Positions 18,472 to 28,459 of a stretch of 64,000 nt of DNA are shown here, piece after piece; within the stretch, counting starts at the first letter, position 1; each line of letters starts with the position of its first letter. This stretch comes from Candidatus Marinamargulisbacteria bacterium SCGC AG-343-D04 (GTDB lineage Bacteria; Margulisbacteria; Marinamargulisbacteria; GCA-2716485; GCA-002719695): the NCBI GenBank assembly GCA_003265885.1, contig QFBQ01000002.1, positions 1-64,000 on the forward strand. Direction: 5' to 3'. The translations under genes and the position numbers were made by a program. The notes beneath the pieces were generated by a model that was not told the DNA's origin, did not search any database, and saw only the letters and a program-made list of their open reading frames with translations.

Positions 18472-19598
18472 TTTATAGCTGAAACTACGGTTTTAATATC
18501 AGTTTCAGACATTTTCGGAAAAATAGGTATACTGAGAGCTTTACTATAATACTCTTCACAGTTCGGAAAGTGCTTTTGTTTATACCCTAATTGTTTATAA
18601 TAAGGCTGCTTATAAACAGGGATATAATGTACTTGAGACCCTATACCCTTTTCTTTTAACTCTTGCATAACTTCTTGACGTGTCTTTCCAATCATTTGAT
18701 AGTCAATAGATGTAACATATAAGTGATAGGAAGATTCATCAGTTTTTGTGTCTAAAATGTTGACCCCATCAATATTATTAAACTCTTTATTATATATACC
18801 TGCAATATGTTGACGTTTTTGTGTGAATGTCTTTAATTTTTTTAGTTGTGAAATTCCTAGAGCTGCTTGTATATCTGTTAATCTATAGTTATATCCTAAA
18901 AGTTGCATTTCATAATACCAAGGACCTTCATTATCTTTTAGTTTACTTTCTTCTTTTGTAATACCATGACTTCTCAACATCACTAATTTATCATAGAGTT
19001 CTTTGTCATTTGTTGTTATTGCCCCTCCTTCTCCTGTTGCGATAGGTTTTACAGGATGAAAGCTAAAGGTACACATATCGGAAAACTCACAGTTTCCAAT
19101 GGGTTTTCCATTATAACTTCCTCCAAGAGCATGGCTTCCATCTTCAATGATTTTTGTGTCGAATTCTTCTGCAATGCGATGAATTTTTTTCATATTACAA
19201 CTTTGACCAGCAAAATGAACTGGAATAATAACTCGAGTATCTTTTGAAATAAGCTTGACTATATTGTTGGGATCAATATTTCCTGTTTTATTATCTATAT
19301 CTGCAAATAAAACTTTGCTTCCACAATATAATGCTGAATTACTGGTAGCAACAAATGTATTAGGCGTAGTGATGACGTTATGAGTGTTATTGGTTTTGCA
19401 CGCAAGCATTGCTAAGTGTAGTGCGGCAGTTCCGTTAGAAACAGCTACTGCATATTTAGCTCCCGTAAACTCACATAGAGCTTCTTCAAATTCTTTAACT
19501 TTTGGCCCTTGAGTTAAATAAGGGCTTCTTAAAGTGTTTATAACTGTCTGAATATCTTCTTCATCAACACTTTGACATGAATATGGTAAGAAAGACAT
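18456..19598 (-). CDS. pseC: UDP-4-amino-4,6-dideoxy-N-acetyl-altrosamine transaminase
   Basis: The second enzyme of pseudaminic acid synthesis, a PLP-dependent DegT/DnrJ/EryC1 aminotransferase that aminates C4 of the PseB product. It begins LPYSCQSVDEEDIQTV and SPYLTQGPKVKEFE, typical of PseC. AVAVSNGTAALHLAM binds the phosphate, IIEDGSHALGGSYNGKP carries the PLP Asp, and FSFHPVKPIATGEGGA contains the Schiff-base lysine. The length is 380. It follows pseB by 15 bases on the same strand. Confidence 0.93.
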   Translation of the reverse strand: MSFLPYSCQSVDEEDIQTVINTLRSPYLTQGPKVKEFEEALCEFTGAKYAVAVSNGTAALHLAMLACKTNNTHNVITTPNTFVATSNSALYCGSKVLFADIDNKTGNIDPNNIVKLISKDTRVIIPVHFAGQSCNMKKIHRIAEEFDTKIIEDGSHALGGSYNGKPIGNCEFSDMCTFSFHPVKPIATGEGGAITTNDKELYDKLVMLRSHGITKEESKLKDNEGPWYYEMQLLGYNYRLTDIQAALGISQLKKLKTFTQKRQHIAGIYNKEFNNIDGVNILDTKTDESSYHLYVTSIDYQMIGKTRQEVMQELKEKGIGSQVHYIPVYKQPYYKQLGYKQKHFPNCEEYYSKALSIPIFPKMSETDIKTVVSAIKCLKD

Positions 19599-19613
19599 GT
19601 TATATGAGTATCA

Positions 19614-20594
<981 letters not shown>

Positions 20595-20680
20595 TCATTA
20601 ATCCAATTATAGTTTTGAGTGTTAAAATTAATTATATTAGTATAGCTTTAAATATATATAAAATCTAGTAAACGACAGTG

Positions 20681-22081
20681 TTATATTGAAGCTAAAATGG
20701 AATTAACTACTAGTTTTGTATTATATGATTCATCAAAACAAGTGAGCAAGCTTTTATAATCCCTATCTACAAGTCCGTCTCCAAAGTGCTCTGTTAGAGA
20801 TCTTACTTCTTTTTGAATATCAATGTCATTATTCTTCCATGATACTACTTCTTCATAAGTCACTTTATTTTTATACCAAAAAACACCAGGCAAGTTGTTG
20901 TACCATGCATAACCAAATGTTATTAATGGTTTTTTCATTTGTATCGCTTCCCACCCAGTATTTCCTGATGAGAGTGCTACGCATTGACAATTTTTGATTA
21001 GTTCAAAAGAGCTAAATTTTCCAGAAATAAGTGTGGTATTTCGGATGTTATTTAGCCGTTCAAAAAAGCCAGTGCTTCTCATGGATTCCATTTGCTTTGG
21101 GTTTTCTTTAATATAAATTTTTACATTCTTAGGTATCCATCGTGATACCGTCTCAATAATTTTCACTTGCTCTGTATAGTTTCCCCCTAAAGTTGCGGAT
21201 GATAATTCGGGTTGGTATGGTAATGGTATGTAGACATAAGGCACTGAAAGGTCAACCTTGTTTTTACTGTAGGTTTTCATATTTTGTATATAGGTTTTTA
21301 ATATAGGTATTCTAAATCTCCTGCCATTGGCATCTAAGAAATGTGCTATGTGGCTAAAATTTCCTATTAAGAAAGAAATAATGAGTTTTATTTTATTTTC
21401 TTTAAGCAAGCTTTCGAGAGAAAAGTTTTTTTTCAATTCTTTTAATGAAAACACGGCATCTTCAATGTTAGTCATATAGAAAAGTTTTGCTGGTTTTCCT
21501 GAAAATTCATACTTATAGTTACTTTTTTTGTATAACTTAGGTCTTGTTTGAGTAATATTTCCAAATTCTTCAATGGAGTTGATAATAATAAATTTTCCAG
21601 GGAAAATAGTTTGCATACATAATCGTGTTTTTATGTTTAGTATTTTAGCCATTTTATAAAGTACAAAATCGGCTCCTTCATGAAAAATATTTGCATGAAT
21701 AACTAAATTAATGTTTTCACGAGTTAATTTTTCATAAAAAAAATGAACTAACCGATAGAATAAGTAGATATCATCATCTACAGATCTTGAAATAACTTTT
21801 TCATTTGCACAAAAGTTTATTTGATGACGCACCTGCATTAATAAAAATTCTTCTAAAAACTTTTGGGCCTTTATTATTATATCCTCAGGAGCTAGAGGGG
21901 TTTTTTCGATTTTTTGAAATATAAATAAGTCATCGTAGTAGTATATTAATGCCTTTGACCAAGGAATCTTGTGGCGAGTTTGCTTTACCCATACTTTAAT
22001 ATTTAGATCACCCTTCTTTTCTAATTCCCTGAGAATATTAGGATTACATTTATTATCAAAGCCCCAAGCAAAAACATTCAC
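20681..22081 (-). CDS. Capsule-polysaccharide-type transferase, paralogue A
   Basis: A 466-residue cytoplasmic protein. The C-terminal half resembles capsule polysaccharide biosynthesis (KpsS/KpsC-like) proteins, with YVYIPLPYQPELSSATLG, KNVKIYIKENPKQ and SSGNTGWEAIQMKKPLITFG. It is a clear paralogue of the upstream neighbour, which shares the same landmarks at the same places. Related proteins use CMP-Kdo or similar acidic sugars, so a role in transferring pseudaminic acid is plausible but unproven. The start overlaps the upstream gene's end (ATGA, 22078-22081), so the two are translationally coupled. Confidence 0.6.
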   Translation of the reverse strand: MNVFAWGFDNKCNPNILRELEKKGDLNIKVWVKQTRHKIPWSKALIYYYDDLFIFQKIEKTPLAPEDIIIKAQKFLEEFLLMQVRHQINFCANEKVISRSVDDDIYLFYRLVHFFYEKLTRENINLVIHANIFHEGADFVLYKMAKILNIKTRLCMQTIFPGKFIIINSIEEFGNITQTRPKLYKKSNYKYEFSGKPAKLFYMTNIEDAVFSLKELKKNFSLESLLKENKIKLIISFLIGNFSHIAHFLDANGRRFRIPILKTYIQNMKTYSKNKVDLSVPYVYIPLPYQPELSSATLGGNYTEQVKIIETVSRWIPKNVKIYIKENPKQMESMRSTGFFERLNNIRNTTLISGKFSSFELIKNCQCVALSSGNTGWEAIQMKKPLITFGYAWYNNLPGVFWYKNKVTYEEVVSWKNNDIDIQKEVRSLTEHFGDGLVDRDYKSLLTCFDESYNTKLVVNSILASI

Positions 22082-23481
22082 TGTTGAATTTTTTTTCGAA
22101 GAATATCTATCAAAGCTTTTTGATTATTTGATTCATTGTAACTGGAATAATTAGCGGTATATGCTTCATAAAATATTCCGTCAAAGAACTTTGATGTAAT
22201 AGAAGCTATTTCTTTTTTTAATAAGTTCAGATCTATTTTTGTTGTAGTGATGCTTTCATAAGTTGGATTATTCCTAATATGAAAAATCCCAGGCAAAGGT
22301 TTATACCAAGCTAATCCAAAAATTAATGCTGGTTTTTTTAATAATATAGATTCCCACCCTGCTGTTCCAGATATGGTAGCCGTGAACTCTGCATTTTTAA
22401 TTAAAGATATCGAATCTATTTCGTGATCTAAAAGAACTACATTTTTGATTTGGAATAATCTATCAAAAAAATCTATAGGACGATGAGATTCCCATTGATA
22501 AGGATTTTCTTTAACATAAATTTTTACATTTTCAGGGATCAGTCCAGATAATTCTTCAATGGGTCTGAGTTGGTCGTAGTATTTGTCTCCTAAAGTATCT
22601 GTAGATAATTCAGGTTGTAAATGTAAGGGGAAATAAACATATTTGTCGTTCTTATTTATTTTTTTTGTTGCATATTTTTTGTATAATTCAATATACTTTT
22701 TTAACTTTGTAATTCGTGATCCAGGTCCACGATTATTTAAAACACTAGATATCGCTTTATATTCTCCTAAAATCATAAATTTAATTAATTTCCATTTATG
22801 TTTTTTTATATACTCTTTAAATGTATAGTTGTTCTTCAACTCATCTAACTGAGTCTCCGCAGAGATTGTTTTCTTCATATAAAATGGTTTTTGTAAAAAA
22901 GTATCAATATTTATATCGATTGGTTTAGATACAATTGGCATGTTTTTGTCTGACATTTCAATATCTTCAATATTATTGATACATAGACATTTGTTTGGGA
23001 AAATTGTCTGATATAACAACAGCGTTTTAACTTTTAAAGCTTTTGCTACGATATATAAAACATAATCTGGTCCTTCGTGTGGAAAATTGTTAAATATTAC
23101 AAGATTAATTTTTTTGCTCTTTAGAATCGAATAAAAATAATGAATTAATCGATAATACAAGTGGTAATCATCGTATATATTGCGAGTTACAACGCATTCT
23201 AGAGGGTATTTATGAATTTGATGGCGAGAATTCATAACCATAAAACGAAACCTACAGGGCTCTAATTCATCAAATAGATCTAACGGAGGGTTGTTATCTT
23301 CAATTTTAAATTTATTTTGGATATATAAGTCGTAATAGAGGTCTGTTTTTTCACACTTTAACTTTGGTGTCTCGCTACAATCATGGATCCAATATTTTGG
23401 ATCAATGATCTTTTGTTTTTTTAGTTCAATTAAAACATTTATTAATAAGGGACTGCTAAATCCATGTATTGCTGCATTCAT
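22078..23481 (-). CDS. Capsule-polysaccharide-type transferase, paralogue B
   Basis: A 467-residue paralogue of the following gene: YVYFPLHLQPELSTDTLGD, NVKIYVKENPYQWES, SGTAGWESILLKKPALIFG and GIFHIRNNPTYE align with it along the whole length. The N-terminal half (FNNFPHEGPDYVLY against the neighbour's ANIFHEGADFVLY) is also conserved. It is probably the first gene of the surface-sugar run, with a TATAAT-like -10 sequence on the minus strand at 23502-23507. I infer a glycosyltransferase for the acidic sugar; two tandem copies could add successive residues or different sugars. Confidence 0.58.
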   Translation of the reverse strand: MNAAIHGFSSPLLINVLIELKKQKIIDPKYWIHDCSETPKLKCEKTDLYYDLYIQNKFKIEDNNPPLDLFDELEPCRFRFMVMNSRHQIHKYPLECVVTRNIYDDYHLYYRLIHYFYSILKSKKINLVIFNNFPHEGPDYVLYIVAKALKVKTLLLYQTIFPNKCLCINNIEDIEMSDKNMPIVSKPIDINIDTFLQKPFYMKKTISAETQLDELKNNYTFKEYIKKHKWKLIKFMILGEYKAISSVLNNRGPGSRITKLKKYIELYKKYATKKINKNDKYVYFPLHLQPELSTDTLGDKYYDQLRPIEELSGLIPENVKIYVKENPYQWESHRPIDFFDRLFQIKNVVLLDHEIDSISLIKNAEFTATISGTAGWESILLKKPALIFGLAWYKPLPGIFHIRNNPTYESITTTKIDLNLLKKEIASITSKFFDGIFYEAYTANYSSYNESNNQKALIDILRKKIQQ

Positions 23482-23763
23482 ATTTATCTTTATGATACAG
23501 TATTATATTTTGTTAATAAACAACATCTTCACTCTTTGGACTAACTACTTTCTTAATTATGGTAGAGATATAAAATTGGCCTAAAATTCTTCGCAAAACT
23601 TTCATACAAATAATGGCGCTAGGTGTGATGTTTTATTTAAGTGAACAAAAGAGAATTATATGTTTTTTTGAAAAAATAAACTGTTTTTTTATTTTTAAAA
23701 ATATCTCCAAAATCCTTTTGAGATTGTATAATCAATAAAAAAGTGTCTTAATATAAAATTGTT
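23482..23763. other. AT-rich divergent intergenic region
   Basis: 282 bases between the divergent surface-sugar locus and mpg. It holds a TATAAT-like -10 on the minus strand (23502-23507) and another TATAAT on the plus strand (23727-23732), neither with a convincing -35 box. I see no open frame, RNA gene or strong hairpin in it. Confidence 0.5.
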
Positions 23764-24318
23764 ATGAATTTGCTTTCTCAAGATATTTTTTCATTGAGCA
23801 CAATAGATTTTGCAAAACGAATTTTAGGGTGCTCTTTGATTTATGAAAATAAAGAGATATCTTTAGGAGGTATCATAACAGAAGTTGAAGCCTACACTGA
23901 AGAAGATCCCGCTTGTCATGCCTATTTAGGAAAAAAAACCAAACGAAATGCTCCAATGTTTGCTAAAGCGGGGACTATTTATATGTATATGATTTATGGT
24001 ATGTATTATTGTTTAAATATTGTGACAGAAGAAGAAGGCCGTGGATGTGCTGTTCTTATTCGCTCGATTGATCCAAAATATAATATCGAGATTATGCAAG
24101 AAAATAGAAAGCTTTCGTCTTCAAAGAATATTTCTAATGGTCCGGGGAAGTTAGTCCAAGCCCTTTCGATTCCTATGTCATTAAATGGTCAGATGTTTAA
24201 CGAATCTTCTTTGAAAATTTTAGATGCAGGGGGTGATGTTAAAGAGATTGAAAGTTCCTCTCGAATTGGTATTGCGAAGGGTAAAGAATTGCCTTGGAGA
24301 TTTGTTTGTCGTCTTTAG
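23764..24318 (+). CDS. mpg: 3-methyladenine DNA glycosylase (AAG/MPG family)
   Basis: Removes alkylated purines such as 3-methyladenine from DNA. The family motifs are clear: FAKRILGCSLIYE, IITEVEAYTEEDPACHAYLGKKT with the catalytic Glu, NAPMFAKAGTIYMYMIYGMYYCLNIV and SNGPGKLVQAL. At 184 residues it is close to the usual bacterial length. It stands alone, upstream of the tRNA-Glu gene on the other strand. No Shine-Dalgarno is seen before the ATG. Confidence 0.93.
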   Translation: MNLLSQDIFSLSTIDFAKRILGCSLIYENKEISLGGIITEVEAYTEEDPACHAYLGKKTKRNAPMFAKAGTIYMYMIYGMYYCLNIVTEEEGRGCAVLIRSIDPKYNIEIMQENRKLSSSKNISNGPGKLVQALSIPMSLNGQMFNESSLKILDAGGDVKEIESSSRIGIAKGKELPWRFVCRL

Positions 24319-24464
24319 CCGCTATATTATGTTTTTGTAAAGTTTTTTTAATAATCTTTTTTTAGGTTTATTGAATTTTCTAGTACAGCATTTTTAGGAG
24401 AAAAAACTCTCTTTTTTTCATGATTTGTATTTTTAAATATTCTTTTAAAAGAAGTTGAGATTAA

Positions 24465-24539
24465 TGGTAGCCCTACGGGGATTCGAACCCCGGCTGCCAG
24501 GATGAAAACCTGGTGTCCTAACCCCTAGACGATAGGGCC
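24465..24539 (-). tRNA. tRNA-Glu (UUC)
   Basis: On the minus strand the acceptor stem GGCCCTA (5' side, 24533-24539) pairs with TAGGGCT, with one G-U pair. The anticodon arm is CCAGG-TTTTCAT-CCTGG, so the anticodon is TTC. The T arm is CCGGGGTTCGAATCCCCG. The discriminator A is followed by an encoded CCA (24465-24467). The D arm with CTAGGGGTTAG-type sequence is also present. Confidence 0.96.
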
Positions 24540-24632
24540 ACGCTAGAGGATATCTATATTATCAAACTGTATTCATTTATGTAAATAATTTTCTTGCAAG
24601 TTTCTTTGAAAAACTTTCGTAATTCTATTGTC

Positions 24633-25385
24633 ATGATAGAACAAGTATGGGGGAACTCGAATCAGCGTGTGCAACAACACGTATTTTCTGAAAGGTATTC
24701 TGAACAGGATTTCTCCCTTCATGATTCCGATCAATTTCATAATTCCGATTACGACTCTCCTCCCAAAAATGAATTTGGTTTTGATTTTTCTCATTCTACT
24801 CTTGGGGAAAACAATAACCTTGATAGCTTTTTGTCTTCTTTAAAACCCTCTCACTCTAATACAATGTTCCAATTTCGGGATAATGCCATTAATGACAATG
24901 GATTTGTTAAACTCTGTAATTTTCTCAAAAATGATACTACGGTGAAACATCTCATATTAGATCAAAATCAAATTATTATCTCAGAATTTGCGAAAGCCGC
25001 TGTTATGGACATGCTTAAAGTGAATCACTATATTGGGTGGCTTGTCTTAAGTGGTAACGCGATTAGTAATATCGGGGCAGGCTATCTTGCTGAAGCTTTA
25101 AAAGATAATACATCGCTTAAACATCTTATTCTTTCCGATAACGATATTGGAAATGAAGGGATCACTTCCTTGTTAATTTCTCTAAAAGATCACCCTACCC
25201 TCGAATCTCTTTTTATTTCTGGAAACCCATTTGATGAAGGTGTTTTCCCAGAACTCTGTACATTTATTTCTGAATCAAGATCTCTTAAACGTGTTGACAT
25301 TAGATCTTTGGATCTTTCTGCTTCAAACCTTTGTCATCTTCTTGCATTATGTCAAAAGCATTGTGTAAGATTAATGTATGAATGA
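24633..25385 (+). CDS. Leucine-rich-repeat (RNI-type) protein
   Basis: After about 70 polar, Asp/Ser-rich residues come five or six repeats of about 28 residues of the ribonuclease-inhibitor type (for example TSLKHLILSDNDIGNEGITS and YIGWLVLSGNAISNIGAGYL). This LRR class is typical of eukaryotic NLR and RNI proteins and of bacterial host-interaction proteins. No signal peptide is seen. The frame continues upstream to a TTG at 24594, but the ATG at 24633 is the simpler start. The end overlaps the aminopeptidase gene by 8 bases (ATGAATGA), so the two are translationally coupled. The binding partner is unknown. Confidence 0.75.
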   Translation: MIEQVWGNSNQRVQQHVFSERYSEQDFSLHDSDQFHNSDYDSPPKNEFGFDFSHSTLGENNNLDSFLSSLKPSHSNTMFQFRDNAINDNGFVKLCNFLKNDTTVKHLILDQNQIIISEFAKAAVMDMLKVNHYIGWLVLSGNAISNIGAGYLAEALKDNTSLKHLILSDNDIGNEGITSLLISLKDHPTLESLFISGNPFDEGVFPELCTFISESRSLKRVDIRSLDLSASNLCHLLALCQKHCVRLMYE

Positions 25386-26499
25386 TTCATATGCACAACT
25401 TCTCGTCAATTACTGCCTTTCTATTAAACCTAAACAACGTGTTCTTGTACGCTCTTCTAGTATAGCCACTCCTTTATTGCAATCTCTATATGAAGAACTA
25501 CTAAAAAAGGGAGCTTATGTTGAACATATGATCTCATTTGAAGACCAAGATCGTCTCTTTTATGATCATGCTAATTCAGATCAGCTTTCTCATATCTCCT
25601 CTTTTTATGAAAAAGCGGTTCGAGAATATGACGCTATTATGTCTATTGGATCCCCGTTTAATGTGAAATCAACAGCCTCTGTTGACCAAGAAAAAAAGAA
25701 AATAGCCCAAAAAGCCATGACTGATATTCGTAAAGTTTTCATGGAACGTTCTGCAAAAAAGGAGCTAGCATGGGTTTTAGCGGTCTACCCTACTCAATCA
25801 GCGGCCCAAGAATCTGGACTTTCTTTACATGAATATTCAGACTTTGTTCATCATGCATGTATGTTATATAATGAAAATCCTTCAGATTCCTGGAAAAGGC
25901 TCTCTTCTTCTCAAGAAAAAATTGTTCAACGTTTAAATCAAGGTTCTACTTTGAGATATAAACATGCTGATACTGATTTATCTTTTTCTATTAAAGGACG
26001 AATTTGGATTAACTCAGATGGCAAATATAACATGCCTTCTGGAGAAGTGTTTTCTTCACCAGTTGAGAACTCAGTTAATGGTCATATTCATTTTGATATT
26101 CCTACCGTATATGATGGCAAAGATGTGGAATCTATTCATCTGGACATCAAAGATGGAATTATTCAAGACTGGGACGCCAAAGTGGGAAAAGATGTTTTAG
26201 ACCGTGTTTTTAGTATCGACGGAGCTAGACAATTTGGAGAAGTTGCAATTGGAACGAATTATTCTATTAAAACACCTACTAAAAATATTTTGTTTGATGA
26301 AAAAATCGGTGGCACTATTCATATGGCAGTAGGTGCATCTTATCCTGAAACAGGAGGGCTTAATGAATCTGCTGTTCACTGGGATATGATTAAGACTATG
26401 TCAGATGGGGGGCTCATATATTTGGATGACGAACTTATCTACGAAAATGGTCGCTTTATTATCGATGAAGCCGCTGACTTAAATACTCTTTTTAATTAG
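25378..26499 (+). CDS. M29-family aminopeptidase
   Basis: A metallo-aminopeptidase of family M29 (AmpS/PepS/aminopeptidase T), a cytoplasmic dimer with two divalent metals that trims peptides. The metal and catalytic region is intact: YNMPSGEVFSSPVENSVNG, FGEVAIGTNYSI, GGTIHMAVGASYPETGG and ESAVHWDMI, supplying the conserved Glu, Glu, His, His and Asp. At 373 residues it is slightly short of the usual 400-410. It is coupled to the LRR gene upstream and overlaps the convergent membrane-protein gene by 4 bases. Confidence 0.9.
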   Translation: MNDSYAQLLVNYCLSIKPKQRVLVRSSSIATPLLQSLYEELLKKGAYVEHMISFEDQDRLFYDHANSDQLSHISSFYEKAVREYDAIMSIGSPFNVKSTASVDQEKKKIAQKAMTDIRKVFMERSAKKELAWVLAVYPTQSAAQESGLSLHEYSDFVHHACMLYNENPSDSWKRLSSSQEKIVQRLNQGSTLRYKHADTDLSFSIKGRIWINSDGKYNMPSGEVFSSPVENSVNGHIHFDIPTVYDGKDVESIHLDIKDGIIQDWDAKVGKDVLDRVFSIDGARQFGEVAIGTNYSIKTPTKNILFDEKIGGTIHMAVGASYPETGGLNESAVHWDMIKTMSDGGLIYLDDELIYENGRFIIDEAADLNTLFN

Positions 26500-27185
26500 C
26501 TCTTTTTTGTTGTTAATGACAGTAAATATAAGCCTTCCATAAAACCCCAAGCCGGAGCTGCAATCATGGCTCCCATGGCCACTAGATAAATGAGTGGAAC
26601 ATATACAAAAGCATGTGCAATGGCTGTTAAAATATTTCCAACTCCCCATAGAAGTCCAAGTACTATTAATAATTTTGGAATATCTTTATTGTTGAAGCCC
26701 ATTACACTAACAGAAATAAACCATACCCCAGGTAATCCTAACGAAATGAAAAATAGCATAGGATTTGCAACCCCAAGTACAATAATAGTATCTTTTATCA
26801 GCTGAGGTTGAGTGACGTATTGAGATGCTATTTTAGGGATAATACTAATATCTATAATGCATTGAAAAATACCGAAAGCATACCCAATAATTGCCAATAC
26901 GGAAATCCAAGAAACCCATCCCTTATTATTTTCTCTACTTAATGCTGAAAAACAACATACAACACCTATCATCGTAATATTTGCAATGAGCATGAAAATC
27001 TTTAAGTTTATAAACAAGTCCTCAACTTGAAGAAAATCATTGAAAAATGTCTCTGTTGCAATATAAGTCGCAATTGAAGGAGGCATCATGAAGGCGAATA
27101 TGACGACCATTAAATATGAAATTCCTGCAATAATAGAACAAAAGGCTCCTGTTTTGCAGTAACTATTTTTTTCTATTTCATTCAT
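26496..27185 (-). CDS. Six-helix membrane protein, DUF4386-like
   Basis: A 229-residue protein with about six hydrophobic helices. The first follows CKTGAFCSIIAGISYLMVV. The hydropathy pattern and the GIFQCIIDIS and GLLWGVGNI segments resemble DUF4386-type proteins, which have no assigned function. AGAGAG precedes the ATG. It is a single-gene transcript, divergent from the menaquinone operon. I do not recognise a specific role. Confidence 0.55.
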   Translation of the reverse strand: MNEIEKNSYCKTGAFCSIIAGISYLMVVIFAFMMPPSIATYIATETFFNDFLQVEDLFINLKIFMLIANITMIGVVCCFSALSRENNKGWVSWISVLAIIGYAFGIFQCIIDISIIPKIASQYVTQPQLIKDTIIVLGVANPMLFFISLGLPGVWFISVSVMGFNNKDIPKLLIVLGLLWGVGNILTAIAHAFVYVPLIYLVAMGAMIAAPAWGFMEGLYLLSLTTKKS

Positions 27186-27292
27186 ATATACTCTCTTTTC
27201 ACTCTAATTATTTTTTTTAAACCCATTGACCTATTCTCTGCGTCTTTTTACTATACATAATAAATAAAAATTTGATTAGAGAGGGTATGGGA

Positions 27293-28123
27293 ATGACAAC
27301 AATAACAAAGCAAACATGGAAGACGGTTAAAACGTATACAGATATCTTGTATGAAAAACAAGAAGGGATTGCAAAACTTACAATTAATCGACCGGAAGTT
27401 AGGAACGCTTTTCGACCATTAACCGTTTCTGAGTTGATGGATGCTTTAGATCATGCACGCATGGATGATGAAGTTGGGGTAATTATTTTAACTGGTTATG
27501 GAGAAAAGGCTTTTTGTTCTGGGGGAGATCAAAAAATTCGTGGAGATAAAGGGTATAAAGATGGTTCTGGGACCATGCATTTAAATGTTTTAGAATTTCA
27601 GCGTCGTATTCGGACTTGCCCTAAACCAGTTGTAGCTATGATTGCTGGGTATGCTATTGGAGGTGGTCATATTTTACATATGATATGCGATATCTCAATT
27701 GCAGCTGATAATGCTATTTTCGGACAAACTGGTCCAAAGGTAGGGTCTTTTGATGGAGGCTATGGGGCTAGCTATATGGCTCGTATTGTAGGTCAAAAGA
27801 AGGCACGAGAAATTTGGTTTTTGTGCAGACAATATTCAGCACAAGAAGCGCTTGATATGGGTTTAGTTAATAAAGTTGTGTCTTATGATCAACTGGAGAC
27901 TGAAACTGTTCAGTGGTGCCAAGAGATTCTTCAACACTCTCCTATGGCTATTCGTTGTTTAAAATCGGCCTTAAATGCAGATTGTGATGGACAAGCTGGG
28001 TTACAGGAGTTAGCTGGGAATGCGACGATGTTGTTTTATATGTCTGAAGAAGGACAAGAAGGACGAAATGCGTTTAATGAAAAACGTAAACCAGATTTCA
28101 AAAAATTTGGAAGACAACCCTAA
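27293..28123 (+). CDS. menB: 1,4-dihydroxy-2-naphthoyl-CoA synthase
   Basis: A crotonase-fold enzyme that closes the second ring of menaquinone from o-succinylbenzoyl-CoA. Specific MenB features are present: the N-terminal [67 protein letters not shown] and [22 protein letters not shown] place the start at ATG 27293, eight bases after GAGG; TTG 27272 and ATG 27287 are in frame upstream. That gives 276 residues, near the E. coli length. First gene of menB-arsC-like-menC-menE. Confidence 0.95.
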   Translation: MTTITKQTWKTVKTYTDILYEKQEGIAKLTINRPEVRNAFRPLTVSELMDALDHARMDDEVGVIILTGYGEKAFCSGGDQKIRGDKGYKDGSGTMHLNVLEFQRRIRTCPKPVVAMIAGYAIGGGHILHMICDISIAADNAIFGQTGPKVGSFDGGYGASYMARIVGQKKAREIWFLCRQYSAQEALDMGLVNKVVSYDQLETETVQWCQEILQHSPMAIRCLKSALNADCDGQAGLQELAGNATMLFYMSEEGQEGRNAFNEKRKPDFKKFGRQP

Positions 28124-28126
28124 AAT

Positions 28127-28459
28127 ATGCGTTTATTTCATAACCCTCGGTGCTCAAAATCTCGTCAGGCCTTAGCCTTATTAAACGACTCAAATAAAAC
28201 ATTTGAGATTATTCATTATCTCGTTGAGGGTATTCAAAGAGAGGATTTAAAACGTGTGTTTCATTTTCTTAGTGATGATTATCATTCGCTTATTCGGGCT
28301 AAAGAAGCGGCTGCATATGGATATAGTAACCAGGATTCTTTAGACGACGTGTTTAACTTGATTTTGGAGCATCCTTCTCTTTTACAAAGACCTCTTTTGC
28401 TGTCTTCATCGTTTGCTATTGTGGCGAGACCTCCTGAGCTCATCCATTCGTGTCTATGA
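28127..28459 (+). CDS. ArsC/Spx-family thioredoxin-fold protein inside the men operon
   Basis: A 110-residue ArsC-like protein with the active-site loop FHNPRCSKSRQAL and the C-terminal arginine-proline segment (QRPLLLSS, VARPPE) of glutaredoxin-dependent arsenate reductases such as YfgD. The full set of arsenate-binding residues cannot be confirmed. No ars genes are near, and it lies 3 bases after menB and overlaps menC (ATGA). This suggests a redox or unknown role alongside quinone synthesis rather than arsenic resistance. Confidence 0.8.
   Translation: MRLFHNPRCSKSRQALALLNDSNKTFEIIHYLVEGIQREDLKRVFHFLSDDYHSLIRAKEAAAYGYSNQDSLDDVFNLILEHPSLLQRPLLLSSSFAIVARPPELIHSCL

Noticed and set aside
24594..24632. 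TTG start for the LRR protein at 24594
   Set aside because: No Shine-Dalgarno supports it, and the ATG at 24633 keeps all recognisable sequence.
28127..28459. Arsenic-resistance gene arsC
   Set aside because: The fold matches, but there are no other ars genes and the gene is locked into the menaquinone operon by overlaps.
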